Source: Eulemur rufifrons
Taxonomy: Eukaryota > Chordata > Mammalia > Primates > Lemuridae
Length of the DNA: 64,000 nt
NCBI RefSeq assembly: GCF_041146395.1
Contig: NC_091002.1
Location: forward strand, 5,760,501-5,824,500
Direction of reading: 5' to 3'
The notes beneath the pieces were generated by a model that made no database searches, had not been told where the DNA came from, and saw only the letters and a program-made list of their open reading frames with translations. The position numbers and the translations under genes are program-made. This document shows positions 54,828-64,000 of the stretch, piece by piece (the first letter of the stretch is position 1; each line of letters opens with the position of its first letter).

Positions 54828-55124
54828 TTTTTTGGGGGGAGGGGACAGGGTCTCACTCTGTCACCTGGGCTGGATTGCAGCAGCAGCATCATAGTTCACA
54901 GCAGCCTCAAACTTCTAGGCTCATGCTATCCTCCTGCCTCAGCCTCCCGAGTAGCTGGGACTACAGGCAAGTGTCACCATGCCTGGCTAGTTTTTTCTAT
55001 TTTTTGTAGAGATGCGGTCTCACTGTGTTGCCCAGGCTGGTCTCAAACTCCTGACCTCAAGCAATCCAGCCTTGGCCTCCCAAAGTGCCAGGATGGATTA
55101 CAGGCACGAGCCACTGGGCCCGAC
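54828..55124 (-). mobile_element. Old Alu, directly next to the previous one
   Basis: Starts 'gattttttggggggagggg' and continues 'acagggtctcactctgtcac', 'cagcatcatagttcacagcagcc', 'tttgtagagatgcggtctcac' and 'cctcccaaagtgccagg'. Both arms are present in the same orientation as the Alu at 54543, which it abuts. Confidence 0.85.
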
Positions 55125-55164
55125 CTATAGTTTTCTTAAGTAAAAAGTTTAATTAAAAATAAAT

Positions 55165-55218
55165 AATAGACCAGGCGTGGGCAATAGAGTGAAACCCCAT
55201 CTCTACCAAAAAAAAAAG
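55165..55218 (+). mobile_element. Alu 3'-end fragment in opposite orientation
   Basis: 'gtgggcaatagagtgaaacc', 'ccatctctacc' and an A10 tail are the last 50 bases of an Alu-type element on plus. No upstream part is seen. Confidence 0.7.
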
Positions 55219-55221
55219 AAA

Positions 55222-55640
55222 CTGTAGATTCACATGCAGTTCCGAGAAACAGTACCCAGCTACCCAGCACACCCTTCGCCCAGCCCCCCTGCCCCCCGCA
55301 CCCCCCACCCTGTGACAGCCCACAGCGGTGCTGACCTGCTGCAGTCTAGGCAGAGCCTCCACCTTGAGGCCACCCTCCCAACCCTGACAACTGCTAACCT
55401 GCTCTCCATTTCCACAATTCGTCGAATCGAGAATGTTCTATAAATGGAATCGTACAAACAGACCTTCAGGGATGGGATTGTTTCACTCCGCACAGCCCCC
55501 TGGGGCTCTGCCGACAGCTCCTGCCTTTTCACTGCCGCCTGATAGCCCGTGAGGGGCTGCGCTGCACTCGTCACCCACCAGAGGACACTGGGTGGCTTCC
55601 GGTTTTCAGCTGTATCACTTCTAAAATGAAACTTCTTTAA
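55222..55640 (-). mobile_element. Old L1 fragment (ORF2 end / 3' region)
   Basis: Antisense L1 landmarks on plus: 'ctgtagattcacatgcag' (55222), 'gctctccatttccacaattcg' near 55400, 'gaatgttctataaatggaatc' near 55431, 'gggattgtttcactccgc' near 55475 and 'ccggttttcagctg' near 55600. Highly diverged, GC-enriched and internally deleted. Confidence 0.75.
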
Positions 55641-55644
55641 AACG

Positions 55645-55765
55645 GAGATAAGACAGAGACAGAGAGACAGAGACAGAGAACAGATAGAGAACAGATAGAG
55701 ACAGAGAGACAGTGATAGAAACAGAGACAGAGACAGAGACAGAGACAGAGACAGAGACAGAGGGG
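55645..55765. repeat. (GACAGA)n microsatellite
   Basis: Runs of GACAGA with GAACAGATA variants for about 120 bases. The purest part is 55718-55762, where the six-base unit repeats about eight times. The minus-strand frame through it (part of a 324-codon frame, 56234-55260) reads as repeated Ser/Leu and is an artefact. Confidence 0.9.
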
Positions 55766-56559
55766 AAGAGCCACTTGGGGGCCACAAGGGCTCGTGAGCC
55801 GCGGACACCCAGCAGCGCTGCGGCTCCCCGGTGCTCCCTCCAGCACAGCCGTGTCCCCTACTCCAACATCCAGGCCGCCAAAGCTCAGAGAGGGGACAGC
55901 CCCTCCCCAAGACCCAGGGTGCTGGACAGCGACCGCAGGCCTGGGGTCCCCCACAGGCATCTGGACAGCTCCAGCTTCTGCGCAACGCTAGGCTGCAGCA
56001 CATGCCGGCAGGCTGCGGTGAGGTCCCAGGCCCCCAGCCTCTGTCGGGGGTGCTGCTCCCCTCACAGCCCCTGTGCCACCTGTCCCCCTCACCCCTCCAC
56101 AGGCCTCTCCCCACCACTGCCGGGGGGCCTCCTAAACCCTGACCCAGCAGACCCCAGCGTGTCCGACACAGCCGACTGCAGTGAGGCCAGCCCTGAGGGC
56201 CTGCCCGGGGTCCCCTGCCCCCTGACTTCACCACCCCCTACCTGTCAGCCCCCACTCAGGCCCCAGCGCACACATCGGCCGGTGCCACTGGGCCTCTCTC
56301 ACAGCCCGGCAGGAGCCCAGAGACCTCTACACAGCAGGGACCACGCTGGTGCTGACTGCAGGGCCCTAAAAAGCCACAAACCCCGCACGGGCTGTGCCCA
56401 CATGGCTGCCTGGACCCCAGCCCCTCCCTCAGGACCGACTAAACACAAATGACATTCATCCCTAAATGGTCCCAAACCTCCGAGCGGGGTCAAACCCCAG
56501 GCCTTTGCTCCTGCAGATCCTCTGTCCACCTCGGGCCATGTCCCAGACCCATCTATATG
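55766..56559. other. GC-rich unique sequence, nothing recognised
   Basis: No gene or repeat is recognised. Long frames on both strands overlap without domains. Confidence 0.5.
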
Positions 56560-57075
56560 CCACGTGGCATCTGAAACGGAAATCAGAAAAACAGAGACAG
56601 GGAGAGAGGAGGCCGCAGAAAGCGCTCTCACAGGCAGCACGTCCCTCAGAAGACAATTTTTAAGCATGAAGAATTGCTGTCGCTGGATCCTTCTGGAATG
56701 CAGCCTCCTACATTCGATGCCTTTTCTCTGCATAGTAATGTGTCTTTAAAAAAAAAAAAAGAGCCACTGATATATGTTACAAGAAGTGTATCTCTTTCAC
56801 CGAGACAGAACATTTTAATTCCCCGACACCTTTTAGTGATTGCTTCAATTTCCGAAGATTTTGATAAAATCATGCGGTTTAAGAGTCGCAGGATGGAGCG
56901 CCCGGCACGGGCAGAGCGTAATGAAATGCTCCAGTTTCACAGCCTTCATTTGACACAGCCCAGCTCCGGGGGCTAATAAACGCCGAGTGATAAATGTTGG
57001 AGCCACAATTGTAAAAATATACTTGTAATTGGGTTAATATGCCTTAAAATACTACCCATCAGTTATCTTTCTCTC
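56560..57075. promoter_or_regulatory. Strong candidate conserved non-coding element
   Basis: About 500 bases of unique A/T-rich DNA with 'gcatagtaatgtgtc', an A13 run at 56749-56761, 'cattttaattcccc', 'tcaatttccgaag', 'gataaaatcatgcgg', 'gcgtaatgaaatgc', 'gctaataaacgccgag', 'gtgataaatgttgg', 'cacaattgtaaaaatatac' and 'gtaattgggttaatatgcc'. Homeodomain, HOX/CDX-like and PBX-like words are dense, and CpGs persist. No repeat signature. Confidence 0.55.
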
Positions 57076-59314
57076 TGCTCTCTGCGGCATGCGCAGGGGT
57101 GCGTGCGGGTGCAGCGCCGCCTGCCTCCTCACCTACCTGCCTCCCCGGGCTGGCAGCCCCTCCGTCACCTGGGCCAGTGAGCTGGGGCGCTGGAGGGCAG
57201 AGCCAGCCGCCCCAAACCCTGCCTGGCACTTGGCCGGGGGCAGAAGCAGAGCAGGACGGCAGGGCTAGCGCCTTACTCCCCAGGGCGGGTGACACTGCTG
57301 CCCCACAGGGTCTGGGGAGAGGGCTGGGGGGTGCCTGCAGCTGGCTCCCCTCACCCAGTCCCCCACCTCTGCCCCGGGGGCCACCTGCCCCAGAAGACGG
57401 GGACCCCAGGTAGGAGGCTAGTGGGCACTGGTGAGGCAGCGCAAGGGGAGATGGGAGTGGAGAGCAAGGCGCACTGGCCGCGTGCAAGGGTGAGGCTCTG
57501 CCCTGAAACAGTGTTTAGGAGTGCACAGAGGCTACACTAGGGGGCTCAGATGGGACCCCAGCCTGGACCCTAGGGGCTGTGGCTACCAGACCCAGCCCTG
57601 CCCCTCATGTGCCCGGCCTCCTCCTCTTGTCCCCTGGGGTGCATCCATGAGGCCACAGCACGTTCCCTGCAGTGGCTGAGACTTTGCAGCAGGCCCTTGG
57701 GGCCTCCCCTGTGCCTGGGCCACAGCCCGGCCCCACTGGTTTCCTGTGCATGTCTGTGGCTCCCTGATCAGGTGGGTGGATGGGTGGAGAGAAGGTGATC
57801 AGATAGATGGGTGGGTGGAGGGGTGGGTCCTCCCCCACTTTCTCTTCCCCTCTTCCTCCCCCACCTCTCTCCATTCTCCTCCCCCTCTTCCCTCCCCCAC
57901 CCCACTCTCCCAGGGGGCCACACATCTGCACCTGAGCCACCCAGTGTGGTGCCCAACACGAATTATCCACTCCACCTCCAGGTCCCAGCAGCCCTGGGCA
58001 CAGGGTCGTCACCCATCAGGGAGAGGAGGAGGGCAGCACCATGCCACCATGCACCGAGGGCCCCCTGCTCTGCCACCCCACAGTCCCCGTGCTCTGCCAC
58101 CTCACTGTCCTCTGCCCAAGCCTGCACCACATCTTGCATTGTGGCACCCTCCTGTCCTCTGAGCACCTGCATCCACTGCCCTAGGTCCTCTTGGGGCAAG
58201 CTGGGTGTGATCAGATAAGATGTGGGGTCCCCAGGACACTGCCCTTGGAGGCCACAGTCTGGAGGGAGGTGCCAAGGGGCTCAAGGCTCCTAGCAAGTAA
58301 AGGCCCCCAGAGACTCTGGAGACCTGCCCCTAGTGCACCCCCCGGACCAGCTGGACAAGGGCCGGCTGTCCTCTGGGCCTTGCTTGACAGTAGGACCCGA
58401 GACCCCTCCCCACTCAGCCCCGCTCCAGAGTTGGGGTGGGGCTGAGCTAAGCAGGGAGGCGCTCCAGGCCCCATCCCCCCTGAGGCAGCTCCCACTGTGG
58501 CCCAGGCTGAGGGCAGAGGGGCAGGCCCGGAAGCTCCCAAGGGACCTCTGACTCTTCCACAGTGACCCCTACCCCCACCTGGGTCCCCACCCGGGAGAAT
58601 AACATGCTTTCTTGGGCACTGCTTTCTGAGGGCCTTCCCCTCAGCCCTGTGATGGAGACACCAGACAGCAGGCCTTGACCTTCCAGCCACACCAGTCCTT
58701 GAGAGTGTCTATCTGCCCATTGGTCCGCACTGCTCAGGCTGAGCAGGCAGCAAGCTGCGGGAGGAGCTCTGTGTGACCCGGCCCAGCTAAAGCCCCGTCT
58801 TACACAGGCCCAGCCCTCCTCTCACCCCCAAGCCTGTGAGGGCTGCTGCCCTCCTAGATGCACTGTGCCTCCACCTTGTCCATCAGGAAAGCCTGCAGAA
58901 CACACTCCTATCCCACCTGCAACACCCAACCCTAGAGACCCACCTGCAGCGCCCATGCCCCGGGCACAAAGTCTGTCTCCCCCAGCTTCCCCTGCCACCC
59001 ACTCCTGGGCTGTGAGCTCCCTGAATGGCAGGGATGTACCTTTCCTGGGAGGCCCAGGCTCTGGCAGGGCCTGGCATGTGTGCCGCTTGCCTTGAAATGC
59101 CCAACAGTGAGGAGGAGCTGCCAGACAGTTTGCAAAGCCACCCAACTGGCGAGAGGCTGGGGCGACCTGGGATGGTAGGTGCAGCCTCAGGCAGCTGGGG
59201 GCATCTGGGGGCTGGTCCATGGCCATGTCGGCAGCCCCACCCCAGGGCCAGGCCTGCCTCAGGGCAGGGCCGAGTGGTGCAGTCCACACGGAGGCTGGGC
59301 AAGACGCAGTGGGT
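57076..59314. other. GC-rich unique sequence, one L2 trace
   Basis: Anonymous apart from a C/T-rich patch at 57830-57915 and the L2 piece at 59000-59092. No exon or RNA gene is recognised. Confidence 0.5.
59000..59092 (+). mobile_element. L2 3'-end fragment
   Basis: 'gctgtgagctccctgaatggcaggg' near 59009 (in part) and 'gcagggcctggcatgtg' near 59065 match the L2 tail in order and spacing. Confidence 0.6.
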
Positions 59315-59765
59315 GCGGGTGGGGGTGTAATTGGATAATTCCATTTTAATAGACCCAGGGCAGGAAGGCCTCGGGGGCTGAGCCCCCTCCTCCCGAAATT
59401 GCCTCCAAATGAAAGTCTGTTTAGCCACCGTGGGACGGCGGGGGGTGGGGGGACAGCCCCACTGTCAATTCCCAGGCAGGAAGGAGACCACCGGCTGGGG
59501 TCTCTGGCCCACACAAAGGCTGCGGCAAATGAAATGGTATTTGCCTGCTTATGTGAAGAGTGATGAAACTTTAAATGAATCGCTGACCTTTCTGGAATGA
59601 CAGGTGACCCGAGAGATATCTGAGGTGGGTATCGGCAGCAGCCTCGAAAATTGCTGCTGCCGCCCGAAAATAAACAATAAGAGAGCAAGTGTGGTTTGAA
59701 AAAATTGACTTGCTTCAGCACGGGGGGAGAAATGGATGATTTCAGGCCGTGGGTCCGAGCCCACC
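59315..59765. promoter_or_regulatory. Strong candidate conserved non-coding element
   Basis: Unique DNA with 'gtgtaattggataattcc', 'ttttaatagaccc', 'gtcaattccc', 'gcaaatgaaatggtatttgc' (near 59524, itself partly palindromic), 'ctttaaatgaatcgc', 'ggaatgacaggtgacc' (TGACAG plus E-box CAGGTG), 'gaaaataaacaataag' (forkhead/SOX-like, near 59666) and 'gatgatttcagg'. No repeat is recognised. Confidence 0.5.
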
Positions 59766-62700
59766 AGCCGCCCCTCCCTGCACAGAAGCCGCGAGGCCAG
59801 GCTGAGTGAGACCCCACGGAGGGCCTAGCAATGTGGCGTGACAGCTCCCGGACGCCATGGGTCTCGGCCCACCCACCACAGGGAAGGAGGCACCGTGGGG
59901 GGGCCCACCGTGCACGGGGCCGGAGGGAGACGGGGTGCCGTGCAGCTGGGGTCCGCATGGTGACCAGCCGACCAGGACGGTGGCTCTCACAACCCCAGGG
60001 ATGCCCCTGTCCTCCAGCCAGGCCAGTCCCTGGGTGCCCGGGTCCTGGGGTGCCACGTGCCTGGCCGCCCTGCCCTCCATTTCTCCTCTCAGCGGCGCCC
60101 CCTCAACAGCGTGGGGCTCTGAGTTCGCCTGAGGGAAAACCCAGCTCCGAGTTACTGGGGGAGCGGGGCCCACGAGGAACCTCTACGTGCCTCAGTTTCC
60201 CTGAGGAAGACATGGAATGACAACAGCCCGGAGGTGTGGGACGACCGCGTCATTGTCTCACAGCAGAAGGCAGGGCCAGACGGGAGCCCAGACCTGCCGA
60301 GGTGCCTCCAGCAGGCTGCAGGCCAGCAACAGGACCCAAGGGAGCCACCCCGCTTTGCAGGTGGGCAAACAGGCAGAGGCAAAAGCCAGGACAGAAGCGG
60401 GCACCATGCTGGACAGCCCGTCGGGGGCGGGGGTGGGGCGGGCGAGGATGCTGTGTTGGCTGAGCAGGTGGCAGCTGGCGGTCCCAGCAGGCAGGGCTGC
60501 TCAGGGACCGTGTGGGGTGCAGCCTGGTGTCCCTCTGTCCACATCCCTGCCTGGCTCCAGGTGGAACTTGCACCTCCCAAGGGCCCTGGCCCAGTTCCCA
60601 CCTGGGAGCCCCCACTGCTGGGTACCCGCTGACCACTGCCCGTGACCAACAGTTTAAAGTCTCTGCCTCAGGAAATGGCCCCTGAGGCCCCCCAGCCTGG
60701 TGGCCCATCCCACCCAGGAGCCCCCACTGCCTGCCCTACACCTCTGCACCCTCCTCCACATCTTTGGACAGGAGCCTGTCTTCATGGGACCTGGCTTTGA
60801 CCTATCCTAGAGGGGTCACCAGACCCCAAGCCAGGCCTAACTGCAGGCCCAGCCGGGAGGGAAGCAGCCCCCAGCCCTGGGCACCCTGAGACCCTCTGCC
60901 TGCTGCATGCCCATCCTGCCTGCCCACTGCACTCAGGGACCCAGGTGAGGTCACCATAGCCCCTCTGCCCACCACCCATCCACAGGCCAGCATCCCACCC
61001 GGCCCCCTTGGGCCCTCTTCAGGGGCAGGTCCTCCCCACGAAAGGCTGCCCCATGCCAGGGCTGCCTCCTGCTCCCCGGCCCTCCGCCCAGCGGCCGAGG
61101 GATGGCCTCACCCTGGGTGATGGCGACAGCACCCAGCCTGTGCGAACCCATGACGGCTGCCGCCGCTGCCCACGCTGTGGCACATGGATGCCCAGCGCCC
61201 ACCTGCACACACAGGGCCTGTGTCTGCACCCCCTCTCCCCACCCCTCCCAGGCACCCCTCAGGGCCCCCATGGTGTCACCCAGACCTGCCTCCGTGTGCC
61301 CCTGGCCCTGAGTACCAAGCAGCAGCCCCTCAGAGGGACCCCGGCAGGCCTGGCACCCAGCAGCCATGGGGCACCTGAGGGTGGGCCCTCGCAGCAGCGG
61401 TCCCGGTCGGGACAAGCTCATGGAGCTGGGACTTGTGGCCTCAGCCCGTTGCACACCCTCTCTTAGCACGGGGCCAACTCCACGCAGCACTCGAGGACTC
61501 TTCTGGCTGCCTTCAGAAGTGACCCAAAGGGCCAGCCCCCGAGGAAGGATGAAGGCAAATTCAAAGAGTAGGAAGAGAAGCCACAAAATGTGCCCCCGGG
61601 GGACCCCAGTGTGTAAAGCCCCGAGGCTGGCCAAAGTTCTGGACAGTTCCTCGCACGCGGAGAGGGTGGCAGGTAGCCTGCAGTCACTGACATGCGGTCA
61701 TACCCTTGTTGGCTGGCAGGGGTAAGAGGGGCTGTGGCCGCCTTGGGCCAGCCAGGCGTCGGTGGGTGAGGTGGGACCAGCACGTCACCTCCATTGCCAC
61801 AGCCTGACCAGCACACAGCACGGCCACCAAGCCCCTGCTGAGCCCCTGTGGGCCCCGAGCCAAGCTGGACCCCTGGAGTTGCCAGTGGCTCAGGCAGGGC
61901 CCCCACCCCCCACTGCCCCCGACTCCAGACATTTGGGATGGGCTAGGAGCCCCTCAGGAAGGGTCTTGCACACAGGGGAGGGGCCTGGTGGGCACCCAGG
62001 ATGGCTCCCAGGCTCGCAGACGGGGAGCACCAGTGTCCCACCAAGTGGCATCTAAGGGCTCAGACGGGGTCCCGCCTGCTTGGGGCGGGCCAGGGGGCAC
62101 AGCACCTCAAGCTGTGGCCAGGTCCCAAGCATCCAGTTTAGCATGTCCCTGAGAGACCCCAGGGAGCCCCCACTCACAAGGCCACCCGGTACCCTGGCAA
62201 ACCCCTCTCTCCAACCAGTGCTCAGACCCTGTGGCCCGCATGTCCCCGAGAACTACGCAGTGACTGGCCGCTGCCCTCCTCTTCTCTGATGGGTCCCCAC
62301 CCTCTTCAGGGACCCTTCCCACGCCCTCCTGTGACTCCTGCTCTCCCAGAGCGCCCGCTGCAGCCCCCACCCCACTCCAGAACAGGTCATTCCCGCCGCC
62401 TAAGATACGCCCTGGAGTCCCCAGCCTCGAAGGAACGGAGACCGGGCCCTGCAGCCCGCCCTGGCCGCTCTCTGCCTCTGCCCTCCCGGCAGGATCTCAG
62501 CAGCTCCCTCTCTCTGCAGGCCAGGCCGCCAGAAACTGCTTCTCTCTTGGGGACAAGTGCCATCTCTGTCCCGCCTCACCCTCCCTCTCCCGGGCCAGGC
62601 CCTCCTCCCCGCCACACAAGGTGGGCACCGTGGGCACTGCACCATCCGGCCGGTCCTGGCCCCTTCTGAGTCGGTGCTCTTTCATCTACCTCGACGCAAC

Positions 62701-63605
62701 AAACCAGCCCGGACCCGGCGGCGTCCACGTCCAGACACAGGACATCAGGACTGGCCCCCGCCCTCCACGCAGCGTCTGGGCCTCAACGGGACGAGCTCAG
62801 AGGTAGGGGCTGACCCGAGCCGGCTGGAGCCACCTCAGACGTCTCCACCCGCACATTTGTGGTCGATGCTGGCCATCAGCTGGGGCCCCGGTGGGGACCA
62901 TCAGCCAGAACTCCCGACGTGGCCTCTTTAGTGTGGCCAGGCGTCCTCACAGCACACTCCAGGCCCCAGGAGCAAGTGTCCCAGGATAGCCAGAGGAAGC
63001 AGCCTCACTTTCCACGACCCAGCCCAGAAGTCACCCAGCTTCACTTCCACCAAAGCTCCAGTCCACCAGGCTTCAGGGGCAGGGGCCTGCACCTGACCTT
63101 GGAGGGGCCATGGAAGGCCCATGGGAGATGTGCGGGGAGGGGTGTCGCTGCAGCCACTTCTGAAAAATGTCATCAGCCACCATCTACCCTTTGGCCACAA
63201 TTCCCGTCCCCCAAAGAGAAATAAACTTCCCTTCTCTCCCCAGACCCCGGAGTCTCACCCCCGACAGTAGCAGGTCAGGCTCCACCCAACGTCCCGTCAA
63301 CTAACGGGCCCAGGTGGGGTGCGGCCCAGGGGTGGCACACAGAACCCCTGCCACGGCAAGTCTGAAATCGTGGGCCCAGCTCGTGCAATCTCTGCCAGGG
63401 GCACACTCCCTCCTCCCAGGAGAGATCCTTGAGAGCCCCGGGGCTCTGGCCCGGCCTCCTGGGCCCGCCTTTCCTGTGAAATGCGCCTATGCTGGCCACT
63501 GACGCGTTTCACACTTGCTTCTTCCCGCCAGGATGCAGGGGATTCCTCAACTGTACCGTTTCTGCCTTTTTACTTCCAGACGGGAGGGACTTTCTTTGTT
63601 TCTGC
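59766..63605. other. GC-rich unique sequence, nothing recognised
   Basis: 3.8 kb of anonymous GC-rich DNA. Frames of up to 227 codons (minus, 61634-60951) lack domains. A trace of antisense MIR ('tgcctcagtttccctgagg', 60188) is too short to call. Confidence 0.5.
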
Positions 63606-63908
63606 TTTTTTTTTTAGAGACACGGTCTCGCTCTGTTGCCCAGGCTGCAGTGCAATGGCATCATCATAGCTCACTGCAACCTCGAACTTCTGAGCTCTTT
63701 GAGCAATCCTCCGCTTCGGCCTCCTGAGTAGCTGGGACTACAGGTGTGTGCCACCACACTCGGCTAATTGTTTTTTTAATATTATTTTTTGTAGAGATGG
63801 GGTCTCGCTATGTTGCCCAGGCTGGTTTCAAACTCCTGGCCTCAAGTAATCCTCCCACCTCAGCCCCCCAAAGTGCTGGGACTACAGGCGTGAGCCACCA
63901 AGCCTGGA
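63606..63908 (-). mobile_element. Old Alu (AluJ-like)
   Basis: T10 start, 'agagacacggtctcgctctg', 'caatggcatcatcatagctc', a T/A-rich middle ('attgtttttttaatattattttttg', in part) and 'aaagtgctgggactacaggc' near 63870. Both arms are present. Confidence 0.88.
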
Positions 63909-64000
63909 TAATTTTTTCATTTTTTTAGAGATGGGGGTCTCACTATGTTGTCCAAGCTGTTCTCCCTAGAGCACTAGGATCACAGGCATGCTTTCTTTGT
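63909..64000 (-). mobile_element. Partial Alu-type monomer at the window edge
   Basis: 'ttttttagagatgggggtctcac' near 63924 followed by 'gagcactaggatcacaggcatgc' is a shortened right-arm-like Alu piece with the middle deleted. It abuts the Alu at 63606 and may continue beyond the window. Confidence 0.65.

Larger units (their letters stand above)
58822..59958 (-). other. Longest open frame (378 codons), probably not a gene
   Basis: The frame starts at 59958 on minus and is open for 378 codons through an L2 fragment and the whole island at 59315-59765. The translation has no domain, signal peptide or repeat that I recognise and is Pro/Gly/Ser/Arg-rich at both ends. Crossing both a repeat and a regulatory-looking island without a change of character argues for chance. 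No promoter or polyadenylation signal is assigned. Confidence 0.3.

Noticed and set aside
55260..56234. 324-codon minus-strand frame as a protein gene
   Set aside because: It runs through an L1 fragment and the GACAGA microsatellite, which encodes repeated Ser/Leu. No domain outside them.

Overview
The window is mammalian nuclear DNA from a primate, and very probably from a strepsirrhine (lemur or loris lineage). It carries dimeric Alu elements. The two youngest-looking ones (40555-40862 and 48796-49133) have the strepsirrhine form: a 'gagtgagtgccgtggcgtcagcctagctcacagcaacc' type left arm (given here in fragments) and an extra T/A-rich stretch before 'tagtagaga'. I recognise no host protein-coding exon, tRNA, rRNA or known ncRNA. 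The open frames, including one of 378 codons, look like by-products of GC-rich sequence and stop-free tandem repeats. The recognisable coding remnants belong to L1 and to an ERV-L-type endogenous retrovirus, and all are broken.

Layout. From 1 to about 35,600 the sequence is mostly GC-rich and unique. It is punctuated by short A/T-richer islands that carry homeodomain, POU, SOX and HOX/CDX-like motifs, match no repeat I know, and look like conserved non-coding elements. The main ones are 925-1085, 1275-1450, 9335-9635, 12165-12640, 15625-16035, 18415-18850, 22985-23165, 26965-27275, 30060-30690, 31495-31815 and 34010-34300. Between them lie minisatellites (5322, 6075, 21592, 27540, 32715, 33640), two MaLR LTRs (7583, 14868), MIRs and old L1 pieces. 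A CpG-rich stretch covers about 32,700-34,640.

From about 35,640 to 50,000 the sequence is repeat-dominated. Two ERV-L pol remnants converge in opposite orientation (35640-37150 plus, 37560-41300 minus). They hold a MER2-like DNA transposon, a nested pair of LTRs and a young Alu. L1 sequence on the minus strand follows (43880-44485 and 44990-49625), with Alu and LTR-like insertions.

From 50,000 to 64,000 GC-rich unique DNA returns, with more regulatory-looking islands (50445-50730, 51740-52250, 56560-57075, 59315-59765). There is also an Alu cluster (54543-55218), an L1 piece, a GACAGA repeat and two Alus at the right edge.

Interpretation. The many island-like elements without exons fit the intron or flank of a developmental regulator gene. 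Which gene cannot be told from this sequence alone. Conservation is inferred from composition and the absence of repeats; it has not been measured.
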